A DNA stretch of 64,000 nt, taken from assembly GCF_000321225.1 (NCBI RefSeq), contig NW_004450266.1:7370081-7434080 (forward strand), given 5' to 3'. Position 1 is the stretch's first letter. Each line of letters opens with the position of its first letter. The notes beneath the pieces were generated by a model that made no database searches, was not told the origin of the DNA, and saw only the letters and a program-made list of their open reading frames with translations. Positions 54,716 to 64,000 of the stretch are shown here, piece after piece. The DNA is from Odobenus rosmarus divergens (taxonomy: Eukaryota > Chordata > Mammalia > Carnivora > Odobenidae). The position numbers and the translations under genes were made by a program.

Positions 54716-55635
54716 CATTTGCCAGAGAAAAGTCTCCTGGGGGTAAAGAGGTCAGGATGTGTTCCCTAAAGAAAAGGAATTTTTATTGGTTGGGTGAGAG
54801 AAATCCTAAATGTATTCTGCCAAACAGCAGGGATGTAGAAAGATATTGGAATTTCATTTGGTTTGTTTACTATTTATTAATTTATTCAACACATTTACTG
54901 AGTTCCTGTACTAGAATGTAAATCTCACCATCTCACTTTAATCATGATTGCTAGATCAGTCGCTCAACTCCACAAGATGAGCTGGTCTCCATATTTTCAG
55001 CCCCTAGTGGGGGCCACTGAGTATTTGCTGAAAGTGAACAAACAAATGCACACATGTCTGATGCAATCCAAAGCCTTAGAACTGGCTTCTACGAGTCTTT
55101 GCCAAGAAACATCTTTTGTGATTCTGCTAATCTGGGTCTACTACTGCTGTTGCACTGTGTTTGGGAGGAACCAGGGATGTGCAGAACTCAGGTTCCTGAG
55201 GCTTTACGAAGAATGCTTCTGCTGTGCAGCCAGTTAATCACTTAGCTAACTTCTGCCAGGGAAGGACTTAGGGGACACAGGGTGGTGCGGGGAATCGGGA
55301 GCTAGTACCAGAAGCCCTTTCTCCCTGGCTTCCTTCGCCCAGTCCTGCTGCAGTGGTGGAGGGGTATCCGTGTTCATTGTGGCCCAGGGCATCGGTACTG
55401 TGCTTTAAGAGGCAATGGGGTGTCTCACTGCATCCTGGAGCCAGGTGGAGCTCCCAGGAAAGTGGAACAGGACCTGCAGAGGCCATGGAAAAGCAGGGTG
55501 GGTACTGAGAACAAAGGAGGAGGCTGGGGAAGATATGAACTAGCCATGACTCAACCTGAGCTCGTGGACCCCTTGAACCTTCTTTATGCAAATGTTCGAG
55601 GCATGTTGGGTATGGCAGCATGGCTCTCTTCTTGG
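54716..55635. other. Unassigned sequence
   Basis: No confident element over about 900 bases apart from a weak L2-like trace at 54870-54905. The 123-codon minus frame at 55268-55639 has no recognised domain. Confidence 0.4.
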
Positions 55636-55639
55636 CCAT

Positions 55640-56095
55640 GAAGCCAAGCCTTCATCCATCCATCTACCCATCCATCCACTCGTTCCTCCCTTTCTCTACT
55701 GACCTATCCACTCATCCATTCAACCTGTCTCTATTGTCAGGCTCGCTTCTAGCCACTAGGGATACAGAAATGAATAGAGAGATATAGGCTTATAATCAGG
55801 TAGATGAGGAAACAATACACCTACAGCAATAGAGAGATGTTGAGAAACCCAGAGGAAGAAAAACTAACGTGGTCAGCAGGAATCAGAAAAAGCTCCCCAG
55901 AGAAAATGCCAGTTGGGCTGGGACCGGAAGAATAAATCTGAAATTGCCAGGACAAATGACAGCAGAACCTTACACTGGGATGTTAAGGAGCCATTTCAAG
56001 GGCATAGAAGCAACAAGGGTCTGTAATATTCTGGGAAGCGGGAGTGCGTGGCTGGAACACAAGCCTGTGAAGCTTATACATTTCACAGGGCTGGC
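55640..56095 (-). repeat. L2 LINE fragment, about 450 bp
   Basis: A CATC/CATT run (55649-55680), GCTTCTAGCCACTAGGGATA, AGCTCCCCAGAGAAAATGCC and GGGATGTTAAGGAGCCATTT occur in reverse L2 order. Confidence 0.8.
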
Positions 56096-56264
56096 TGATT
56101 TTTAGTTTGCTGAGTTTTCAAGAGCTGAGTAGATGGTAGGAGCCTTGAGGACTTCAAAATATGCTTTAACATCAAGCAAGATTAGGTTAAATGCCCCAGC
56201 TCTATGTTCTCATATGTACGTCTCCTGTATGTCCCCATTTGAAATGATGACTGTACTTCATTGT

Positions 56265-56470
56265 TCTATCCACTCATTTGGAAAAACAAACATTTATTGA
56301 GCAAGTACTCTGTGCCTGCCAAGATGCAGGGAGGTTAGTGTTCCCCCAGTCATCCAGCTGTGTTCATCACAGTCAACTGTCTCTCCTCATGGGTCACTTC
56401 TGCTCTTGGGTATCAGGGAACAAAACAAATGACTCCCGTCCTTGGGAAGTTTACAATACAGGGTAATTAC
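56265..56470 (-). repeat. L2 LINE 3' fragment
   Basis: AAACATTTATTGAGCAAGTA, GTGCCTGCCAAGATGCAGG, CCGTCCTTGGGAAGTTTACA fit the reverse L2 3' end with a 60-base interruption. Confidence 0.65.
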
Positions 56471-56939
56471 TGGGAATTACCTGTTCAAAATGGCTTTGCC
56501 TTCCAGACATTAAGTGCAATGAGGCCTGAGGTTATGGCTCTTTTGTTCAGTGATCAATTTCAATGCAGTGCCTGGCACGCAGTAGGACCAGGATTTTTGT
56601 TTTTCCTTTCCAGTCTGCCTTCATGACTGTGATATTAAGTGACAGCTGGCGAGACTTCATGGGAGCTGGTCTGGTATCATTTTAGAGAGGTCTTGAGGTG
56701 CCTCTATAGTCATGTAGTAGCCACAGTCATACATGTGCCTCAGAAACAAGCACACAAAAGGTGTGTCCTGCCAGGCATGGCGCCAGCCACGGTTACCTGG
56801 GCTGGGCAGAAGTAACCCACGAGGAGACACTTACTCTGTAGCATCTGTTACCAAGGTAGAGTGAGGCTGAGTTGGAAGAATTCACGTTCTAAGCACAGCT
56901 AGTACTTCATGTTCCTTCTGTCATTCATCTATGGAGAAA

Positions 56940-57205
56940 TACACATCATGTGATGCTTGGTGTATATAAGTAGAAGGAGCATGGGCTCTGGGGTTTGAGT
57001 TCTCCTCTGTCACTTATGGCAATGCACGTAGCTGGGTGAAGCTGGAAAATGTCTTCTCTTTGCCTTTGCTTTCCCATCTATAACATGGTGGGGGTGCGGG
57101 AGTGCATCAATGCCTCACTGGGAGTACAGATGAGAGTATTAAGTAAAATAATATATGGAAAGCACCTGGCCTGGTACACCTAGCCCAGCAAAGGCCTGGA
57201 ACAGA
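56940..57205 (+). repeat. MIR SINE, nearly full length
   Basis: AAGGAGCATGGGCTCTGGGG, GAGTTCTCCTCTGTCACTTA and AAAGCACCTGGCCTGGTACA follow the MIR. Confidence 0.75.
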
Positions 57206-57284
57206 CTCAGAAAGTGAGATTATCCATACTGTGTCTCAGACCCTTGGAGGACTTGTATCAGGTTGTTTGGGCTTCATAGAAAGA

Positions 57285-57465
57285 ATCAAGGACCTAGAAA
57301 CAGGGGGCTTGAGTTCTAATCCTGGCTCTATCGTTTGTGAGCTATGTGATGCCATCTTAATTACTCAGTCTCTCTGGACCTTGACAGATAAAAACTGTTC
57401 TGTTGTTTTTTTTTTTTTTAAAAGAGATTGATACAATCATTCCTACTCATAACTCACCCTCAGGT
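57285..57465 (+). repeat. MIR SINE with T-run insertion
   Basis: GAGTTCTAATCCTGGCTCTA, TTACTCAGTCTCTCTGGACC; a run of T at 57405-57419 is inserted before the core continues with ATCATTCCTACTCATAAC. Confidence 0.65.
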
Positions 57466-57584
57466 AAGTGCCTTCCTCTCAGTTCCTGGCTGATGAAGGA
57501 ATTCGCACCTCCTGGGTAACACCTGCTGCTACGGAGCCAATGTTTATGCACCAACCATTCCTCCCTCCTCCCTGCCCCAGCCCC

Positions 57585-57890
57585 TGCCAACTTCGTATGT
57601 ATTTGGAGGTGAGGCCTTTGGGGGGTGATTAGATCATGAAGGTAGAGCCCTCATGAGTGAGATGAGTGGCCTTATAAAGGAGACCCCAGAGAGTTCCCTT
57701 CCCTCTCCTTCCACCACCTGAGGACACAGCAGGAAAATGGCCGTCTATGAACCAGAAAGTGGGCTTTCAGCAGATACCAAATGTGCTGGTGCCTTGATCT
57801 TGGTTGGATTTCCCAGCCTCTGAAATGATGAGAAATACGTTTTGGTTGTTTATAGTACCCTGGTAGAGCAGCCTGAATAGACGGAGTCAA
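57585..57890 (+). repeat. MaLR LTR (MLT1/MST-type), plus strand
   Basis: GTATTTGGAGGTGAGGCCTT, TAGAGCCCTCATGAGTGAGA, AAGGAGACCCCAGAGAGTTC, GGTGCCTTGATCTTGG and AGCAGCCTGAATAGACGGAG are in LTR order. No internal retroviral sequence adjoins, so it reads as a solitary, 5'-shortened LTR of an ancient endogenous element. Confidence 0.9.
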
Positions 57891-58079
57891 CTGCCAAGCC
57901 TCCACAGCTAGTTCAGGTACAAATCAGAAAATGGCGATCCATCTGGGCAGACTAATTTAGAAAGAGCTGACTTTCCTCTGTGCAGACCCAACCCCATGCT
58001 AGAGTCGCTTAGGAGTGGACTGTGAGCTTGATTTTTGACTCTGTTTTTCTCCCAGCCAGGCACTCTAGCACAGGGGAAG

Positions 58080-58500
58080 CCTGCCCAAAAGCTGCTGTGG
58101 CCCTGTCCTCCCACTGGTCTCTCAGCCTCCAGACACAGCCATTCCATTCCAGCCTGACCTCCACACCATTCTGGGAAATCACTCTCCAACAGAACTGCAC
58201 ACAGTCACACCTCTTCCAGCTCAATCCCTTACTGGCGCCCCACAGTTTCAGGATAAAACCAAGCTGCTTTGCCAAGCATCATATAAGCTCTGTGGACACC
58301 TCCATGTGCCATACCTTTGTAGCTCTGTGAATACACCGTGCTTTTCCACGTACATGGGCCCCCTGGCCCAGAAGGCTCTGCTCTCCACCCTTCAGCTCAG
58401 CTCCTGTCCAGTCACCCACTGAGACTCGGCTCAAGCGTCATCTCTGGAAATCTTTATGTGACCCCCAACGCCGGGACAGGCTGAGGGCCCCTCCCCTGAC
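58080..58500 (+). repeat. L2 LINE fragment, about 420 bp
   Basis: CAATCCCTTACTGGCGCCCC, CAGGATAAAACCAAGCTGCT, GGCCCAGAAGGCTCTGCTCT, CTCGGCTCAAGCGTCATCTC follow the L2 3' end on the plus strand. The frames at 57908-58330 are decayed L2 or its shadow. Confidence 0.85.
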
Positions 58501-58724
58501 CTTTGGCACAAAGCTGCCTCTCATAGTGAGAGGCCTCACGTTACAGCTGAGCAAGCTGAGGCCCCGACAGCCAAACCTTTGCTGACAAGAAGGATGTTAG
58601 CTGCAGCCATCGCGTGTTGAGAGCTGTGCGTCTGGCACTGAGAGCCACCTGGTGATGTAAGCGTTATCATTTCCAGAGTCCAGCGGAGGAAGCGAAGGTT
58701 GGGAGTGGTGTGTCTTATCTAGGG

Positions 58725-58896
58725 CAGTGGTTTTCAAAGTGTGGGAGCCAGGCCCGCAGCATCAGCGTCTGCTGGAAGCTTGGGAGAAATGCAGAATCTC
58801 CAGCTGACCCCAGGCTTAATAAGTCAGAAATTCTGGTGGGTAACCCAGATATATGAGTTTAAACAGTCCTCTAGGTAATTGTGATGCATGCTAAAA
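58725..58896. repeat. MER5-like hAT relic
   Basis: GCAGTGGTTTTCAAAGTGTG, CGCAGCATCAGCGTCTGCTG, TAAGTCAGAAATTCTGGTGG and CTCTAGGTAATTGTGATGCA match the MER5 family. Its last inverted-repeat end is replaced by L2- or MIR-like sequence at 58898. Confidence 0.75.
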
Positions 58897-58897
58897 T

Positions 58898-58995
58898 TTT
58901 ACTTATTGAGCACCTACTATGTACAAGGCAGTTTGCCAGGCACTGGCCTAACATCCAGTTGGTAACAGGTGGAGTTGAATTTAGAACCATGAAAC
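58898..58995 (-). repeat. MIR- or L2-type 3' fragment
   Basis: ACTTATTGAGCACCTACTAT and TTTGCCAGGCACTGGCCTAA are shared by reverse MIR and L2 3' ends; the copy is too short to decide. Confidence 0.6.
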
Positions 58996-59230
58996 TGACA
59001 GTTAAAAACAGGAAGTAAGTTGTGCTTTTAACGTCGATGCTGTGACCACCCATGAGCTTTGCTCAGGGAGACTTCCCTTGGTCACCCTACTTAAAATGGC
59101 AGTTCCTCCCCTCCCCCCAACCACAGCCAGCATTTCCTATCTCCTGCCCCTCTACCCCCGGAGCTCCTCCCACCAGCCAGCATACTGTATGCTCTACGTA
59201 TTTATTATTTACTTTTCTCTTAAGTCACCC

Positions 59231-59620
59231 TGGGCTGCTATAACAAAATCCCATAGCCTGGGTGGCCTTAAAACAGAAATGTATTTAATAATTGTTCTAG
59301 AGGTTGGGGATCCCAGATCAGGGTGCCAGCATGGTGGTTGGGTTCCGGTGAGATCCCTCTCCCTGGCTTGCAAATAGATACCTTCTTCCTATGCCCTTAC
59401 AAGGCAGAGAGAAATAGATACAGAGAGACAGCGTGTGTAAGCTCTCTGGTATCTCTTCTTATAAGGGTACTGGCCCCATCAGGAGGGCCCTGCCTCATGA
59501 CCTCATCGAACTGAACTCTACCTCTCAAAGGCCCCATTTGCAAAGGCCATCAGGGTTATCAGGGTTAGGGCTTTAACACAGGAATTTGTGGAGGACACAA
59601 ACATTTAGTTCATATTAATC
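59231..59620 (-). repeat. MaLR LTR (MLT1/MST-type), minus strand
   Basis: GGGCTGCTATAACAAAATCC, GATCAGGGTGCCAGCATGG, ATCTCTTCTTATAAGGGTAC, TCATGACCTCATCGAACTG and GAGGACACAAACATTTAGTT give the reversed LTR nearly end to end. It is a solitary LTR and is longer than the one at 57585. Confidence 0.92.
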
Positions 59621-59639
59621 CCTTCCTCCCTGAATGCAT

Positions 59640-59757
59640 GTAAATCCCAGTTGGGTGGGGGTCTGTTGATCTCAACTGTTAACTGCTAAGTCCTCAGTGC
59701 CCAGAACACTGCCTTGCTCATGGCAGGTGCTCGATAAATATTTGTGGAATAAATGGT
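59640..59757 (+). repeat. L2/MIR 3' tail
   Basis: TGCCCAGAACACTGCCTTGC, TGGCAGGTGCTCGATAAATA, TTTGTGGAATAAATGG are a typical plus-strand 3' end. Confidence 0.75.
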
Positions 59758-60805
59758 CACACTGCTGGTTGGTGACACAGAAAGGAGACTTGCTGGGGTC
59801 TGTCTATTCACATTCCAGTACATTCCACATGCTCCCCCCTCCTTGTCTCCATTTAGTGTTCTCGTGATTAGTAGCCATCTGCTTCCTAAAAGGGTCATTT
59901 TCCAGAAACATTCCTTTACCAATCATCACTTGCAGGAAGAGCGTTTTTTCCCAACAAGCCCTGCAGAGTGGTTACCCTAGGCACAATTTAGCTAATTTAC
60001 TCAGTGCTTTGTCTTAATGGTTCACCAAGTGGAGATTCTTTCAGTAATGACAGTAAATGCATTTGAAATGTAGATATCGACCCAAGCAATGCTGTAGCTT
60101 CCACTCATCAAATTTTCATGTTAAAATTAAAATCTTTTTTTTCTTTTTGTGGTGGGAAGGGAGAAGCCTAAGTGTTGATTCCAAGTCAATCACTGTGATA
60201 TACTTCTTTTTCCCCCCAAATAAAAGGAGAGGAACTTAATTGTATATCCCTCCCATGGCTACCGCCACACCATCAGGAGATGACAACAAGAGAGAGGTCA
60301 AGAAGCCCAATTTGTTTAGGACTGATCAAGTTCTACCCACAGAAAGTGTTCATGGTATACTTTGCCTGCCACCCTTGGGCAACCATCATCATTCCGTTGT
60401 TTCTCATAAATAAAATCTTCCCAGAGCTCCCAGCTGCCTCCATCATGATCAGAAGCCCTGCAACCCCTGCCACAAGATGAACACAATCCCCACGGTTTCC
60501 CAGCTGATGTAGTGCCTCCTCAGCGTTGCCATACCGACCACCCTATTCACCCCAAGTACATATCCCTTTCCCTTATTGTCACCACGGCGACTTCCTTCTG
60601 GTATTTATCATAATCTGCAAGGATTTTGTTTGTCCAACAAAATGATTTGTTAAATAATTTTTTTATTAGTTCATTTCCCATTGGCTTGTTGTCTACTCTT
60701 GGGAAAACCGAGGCCCACAGAAATACAGCTAGCCTCTCAGGACCACCACCTTATTTCTTATTAATTCCCCCACTCCCCCGCTATACATACGGACCTGACC
60801 TAACT
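59758..60805. other. Unassigned sequence
   Basis: About 1 kb with no nameable element. T-rich patches at 60132-60146 and 60208-60218 are low complexity. Confidence 0.4.
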
Positions 60806-60814
60806 GCTTGCCAC

Positions 60815-60945
60815 AACTCTGAGGTAGGAAATGGTACTGCTACCTTGTAAATGAGGCCATTGAGTCCCGAGTAGTGAAAGGACCTGGCTTGTGCAAAACA
60901 GATCATAAGGAGGGGAGCTCAGGTAACAACAAGGTCTGCCCAGCT
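60815..60945 (-). repeat. MIR-like SINE fragment
   Basis: ACTCTGAGGTAGGAAATGGT, ACCTTGTAAATGAGGCCATT resembles a reverse MIR core. Confidence 0.5.
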
Positions 60946-60949
60946 ACAA

Positions 60950-61200
60950 GGCAGAGGTCAGGGTCAAGTCTGCAGGCTCTGAAGTCAGTGGACTGGGCTC
61001 AAATTCGGGCTCTGGTACCTACTATCTCTGTGACCTTGGGTGAGTCATGTAAGATCGCTGTGTTTTAGTTTTCCCACCTACGACATGAGGATAAGAATAG
61101 CACTTACTTTGTGGGAAGGTGAAGACTGAAGAATTAAAAATGTACAGGGCTTAGAATAATTGCTGGCACATGGTAATCACTCAATACATTCTAGCTGGCA
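60950..61200 (+). repeat. MIR SINE, full length
   Basis: CTGCAGGCTCTGAAGTCAGT, ATTCGGGCTCTGGTACCTAC, GTGACCTTGGGTGAGTCATG, GCTGGCACATGGTAATCACT give one of the best-kept MIRs of the window, head to tail. Confidence 0.92.
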
Positions 61201-61244
61201 TTTCCACTTCACTCTACTGGAGATTCATAATTTCTCACATTTGA

Positions 61245-61400
61245 ATAAGCTTTTACAACAGTCTAACTTAAGATAGGTACTCCCTCTGCCCGACACCTCC
61301 CCCCATCAATCCCCCTTTCTCAGATGAGGAGACTAAGGACCAGAGATTACTAGCCCATCTGTCAAGGTCAGAGAGCTGAGAAGCTGGCAGAATTAGGACT
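61245..61400 (-). repeat. MIR SINE fragment
   Basis: TTTCTCAGATGAGGAGACTA, AGGTCAGAGAGCTGAGAAGC are reverse MIR core and tRNA-proximal sequence. Confidence 0.75.
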
Positions 61401-61543
61401 AGGTCCCTAGGCCCTAGGGTCCCTAGGGCCCCTGGCTCCTCCTCTACTGGTCTGCCTGTTTAGGCCAGAATTTATATGGATTCTATGTTTCCAGGTTACA
61501 TTTGTGGTCTTAAGGGGTCAAGGCCTTCTCAATTTCTTTCCTC

Positions 61544-61737
61544 TTTTTTTTTAAGAGATGGGGAGAGAGAGGGGCGGGGTGGAAGGGCAGAGGGAGAGGG
61601 AGAGAAAGAGAGAATCTTAAGCAGGTTCCATGCCTAGTGTGGAGTCTGATGCGGGGCTCCATCTCACAATGCGGAGATCACGACCCAAGCCAAATTCGAG
61701 AGTTGGATGCTTAACTAATTGAGCTACCCAGGTGCCT
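61544..61737 (-). mobile_element. CAN-SINE (SINEC), minus strand
   Basis: A T tail, GA-rich body (AGAGGGAGAGGGAGAGAAAG), and a tRNA-like head (GATCACGACCCAAGCC, AATTGAGCTACCCAGGTGCC). TCTTTCC at 61535-61541 and 61737-61743 is a possible, weak target duplication. Confidence 0.93.
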
Positions 61738-61744
61738 CTTTCCA

Positions 61745-62270
61745 ATTTCTTAAAGGAACTGACCAAACACATGAAACACAGTTAGTCATTTCTTTGCCAA
61801 ACCAATGGGGTAAAAGCAAAGACTTTATAAAGAGGGGATAGTGGCCAGTCAGAGTAGAGATCTGGGTACCCTGGATACCATGTAAGCTCTCCCCGATGAG
61901 TAGGTGAGGATCCTTCTGGCCCTGGTGGCATCTTCCAATAGCAAGCCATCTTTCATCCTTCATGGCAGGGCTTCAGCCGGTGGCTGCCTGCACAGTGTGA
62001 TTGGAAAAATTCTGCCTGAACTCTTCTCTTCTGTCTAATACCTCCAGAATAATCTCCCCAACCAGACTGCCAGCTCCATCATTCAAGACAATTCTTGGGG
62101 ATAAATCACTGCCCCTCCATTATCTTGCCCACAGGGCAGGAACACATTTTCGGACTCCCTTCTGAAATCTGGTCCTCCCTGGCTTTCCTCCAGTAGACCT
62201 GCCAAATAATCCTATGAAGTGAGAAGGAAGGAGCCTCATATTGTACCTCAGGCAGCTTCTGTGATCCAGC
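61745..62270. other. Unassigned sequence
   Basis: No confident element. Pyrimidine-rich 62020-62110 may be old L2. Confidence 0.4.
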
Positions 62271-62274
62271 GATA

Positions 62275-62435
62275 GGGAGCACATTGTGCATATTATCATT
62301 TAGCCCTATAGAAACATTGCAATATAAGTAGTATTGTTTGTTTGCAATGAGTAGGGAAACAAACTCAGAAGGCTTAAAGAACTTGCCAGAGCTTACACAG
62401 TTCCTGGTGAGGAACCTAAAATTCAAACCCAGGCA
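62275..62435 (-). repeat. MIR SINE
   Basis: CATATTATCATTTAGCCCTA, AACTTGCCAGAGCTTACACA and AAATTCAAACCCAGGCATGC follow the reverse MIR. Confidence 0.7.
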
Positions 62436-63355
62436 TGCTCAGCTCTGCAACATTCAAGAGGTCATTAGCTCAGCAGCTTGACTTTCTGCGAAACCCTACG
62501 GGTATCCATGCAACCCTTCCTGCCTTCTTGGGCCATCTAAGGTGGTACAGTTGGAACCCCCCTTTTGAAAACTTGACTGTTTTCTTAGAGGCTGAGGGTC
62601 ATCCTGAGGTTCTAGAAATCTGCCTTCCTAAAGTCAGGACTGCACGACAGCTGAAGCTGGAAGTCTTGACCTAGTTTGACTCCAACATGGCACCGTTCGT
62701 TTCTCTGGTCACGTGGGCAGCACCACTTATGATCCAGGACCACTCAGCTCTGTGGAGAGTCCCAAGGAGCAATTCTTCTTGTGGTCCCTCCCTTCAGAGT
62801 AAAAGACAGTCAAGAAAAAAAAATGTGTTGATTGTCCTCCCAGCACCCAAGAGACTTCTGGAGGCTCCTCTATGGCTCCATCCTGCACCAGTTCTGGGTT
62901 CTGTATGAGGATTTCCTGTGGAGGAGCTGCATGGTTGGGAGCTCATCCCCACACCAATTTCACTTATGTGTCTTTCTTCTGTTTGACCCACAGCCCAGCA
63001 TTTTGCCTCACATATCCACCACACTGTGTAGATGTCCAGCTTTTTAATACTCTGAGAGCCTCAGGCCCTCCTTTCATTAGAGTTTTTTCTTTCTTCCTTC
63101 CTCTTCTTTTTAAACACTATATCTCTTTCCACTGTCATGTTATGGCCATGCAACTCAGCCTACCCAAGGCTTGAAGTGGAATTCAAGTCCCTGGTGTATA
63201 CTCTTGAGTTTTTTCTGTTTCTTACTCTACTCCCAGTAACAAACCATAGACATCTGAAGTCCTACCTAAAGTTCTCAACAGTGTCCTCTTGTCTCTCCCC
63301 ATTCTACCCAGTATAAAGCCTCACAGGAATGTAAGTCCTGTAAATCCAATCACTA
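62436..63355. other. Unassigned sequence
   Basis: About 900 bases with no nameable element. Frames up to 100 codons on the plus strand near 62832-63174 show no domain. Confidence 0.4.
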
Positions 63356-63359
63356 AGGA

Positions 63360-63478
63360 AGGGAAATCCTGTACTAAGCATTAACCATGTGTCATGCGCT
63401 CACTTTCCTTTATGTTTTCTTAACAGTGCCTCCGAACAACCATGAATTTCAGGGTAGGAATTTCATACCCATTACACT
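63360..63478 (-). repeat. MIR SINE 3' half
   Basis: GTACTAAGCATTAACCATGT, CAACCATGAATTTCAGGGTA, ACCCATTACACTGAACAG follow the reverse MIR. Confidence 0.6.
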
Positions 63479-63499
63479 GAACAGAAAATCAAGGGCTAA

Positions 63500-64000
63500 T
63501 CTATGAAAAGCCCACAGTGAATATCATTCTCAATGGGGAAAAACTGAGAACTTTCCCCTAAGGTCAGGAACACCACAGGTATGTCCACTATCACCACTGC
63601 TAGTACTAGAAGTCCTAGCCACAGCAATCAGACAACAAAGAGAAATAAAAGGCATCCAAATCAGCAAAGAAGAAGTCAAACTCTCTTTGCAGATATGATA
63701 CTTTATGTAGAAAACCCAAAAGACTCCACCCCAAAACTGCTAGGACTCATACAGGAATTCAGTCAAGTGGCAGGATATAAAATTAATGCACAGAAATCAG
63801 TTGCATTTATATACACCAACAACAAGACAGAAGAAAGAGAAATTAATCCATTTACAATTGCACCCCAAACCCATTTACAATTGCACCCCAAACCATAAGA
63901 TACCTAGGCATAAATTTAACCAAAGAGGCAAAGGATCTGTACTCAGAAAACTATAAAATACTCATGAAAGAAATTGAAGAAGACACAAAGAAATGGAAAA
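63500..64000 (+). pseudogene. Young carnivoran LINE-1 ORF2 fragment, 5'-truncated and broken
   Basis: Part of the L1 ORF2 reverse-transcriptase domain, starting abruptly in its middle and running off the window. Visible protein relics in order: [21 protein letters not shown] (63582 onward), LFAD (63683-63694), then [14 protein letters not shown], and near the end [20 protein letters not shown]. Compared with the ORF2 I remember, it has several small deletions, a frameshift ahead of the catalytic FADD motif, loss of one Asp codon of that motif, and a 23-bp tandem duplication at 63848-63893. DNA away from these lesions is close to the family consensus, so the element is young but dead. The open frame at 63581-63898 only reads the true frame after about 63683. 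Confidence 0.93.

Noticed and set aside
57585..59620. The LTR pair considered as one provirus
   Set aside because: The two LTRs are in opposite orientation and the sequence between them is L2, MER5-like and MIR material with no retroviral internal region.

Overview
This window looks like ordinary non-coding nuclear DNA of a carnivoran mammal. The diagnostic elements are nine tRNA-derived CAN-SINE (SINEC) copies, four of them with clear 11-15 bp target-site duplications and others with weaker or diverged ones, and a young carnivoran-type LINE-1 3' end at 4421-4880. From memory, the L1 3'-UTR wording is of the kind seen in bears, pinnipeds and mustelids rather than dogs or cats, so an arctoid caniform is my best guess; this is inference. 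I found no protein-coding exon, no tRNA, rRNA or snRNA gene, no CpG island and no CRISPR array. All long open frames lie in repeats, in microsatellites, or in unsupported sequence.

Layout. 0-10 kb: old L2 and MIR fragments, an L1M 3'-UTR (2041-2312), two SINEs around 2.5-2.8 kb, a young L1 3' end nested in an older L1 (4.2-5.0 kb), two L2 copies meeting tail to tail around an AT palindrome (7.8-8.5 kb), and a SINE with a perfect 14-bp duplication (8.7-8.95 kb). 10-20 kb: a long L2 (about 10.96-12.44 kb) split by another ancient repeat, MIRs, and an L1M 3' end (16.0-16.6 kb). 20-32 kb: many MIRs separated by repeat-poor DNA, including blocks at 21.0-22.1, 23.1-23.8, 24.0-24.4 and 27.5-27.7 kb that look like candidate conserved non-coding elements. 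32-36 kb: an old L1 interrupted by a SINE whose tail has become a roughly 345-bp TTCC/TTTC/TC microsatellite, then a SINE with a perfect duplication inside a MIR. 36-45 kb: MIR and L2 pieces, a 20-bp perfect palindrome (37992), a SINE (43.5 kb), and an unsequenced gap of 223 N (44706-44928). 45-47 kb: an antisense L1 ORF2 remnant carrying a SINE. 47-64 kb: L2, MIR, MER5-like pieces, a SINE (52.3 kb), a repeat-poor block with a perfect octamer motif (53.2-53.5 kb), two MaLR LTRs in opposite orientation (57.6 and 59.2 kb), another SINE (61.5 kb), and the start of a young but damaged L1 ORF2 (63.5 kb to the window edge).

There is no gene set that works together here. The biology visible is the layering of mobile elements of different ages, plus candidate regulatory islands whose status depends on cross-species alignment that I cannot run. 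I did not find a convincing undescribed system. Repeat-family names and orientations come from memory of consensus sequences, and boundaries of old MIR and L2 pieces are good only to about 20-50 bases.
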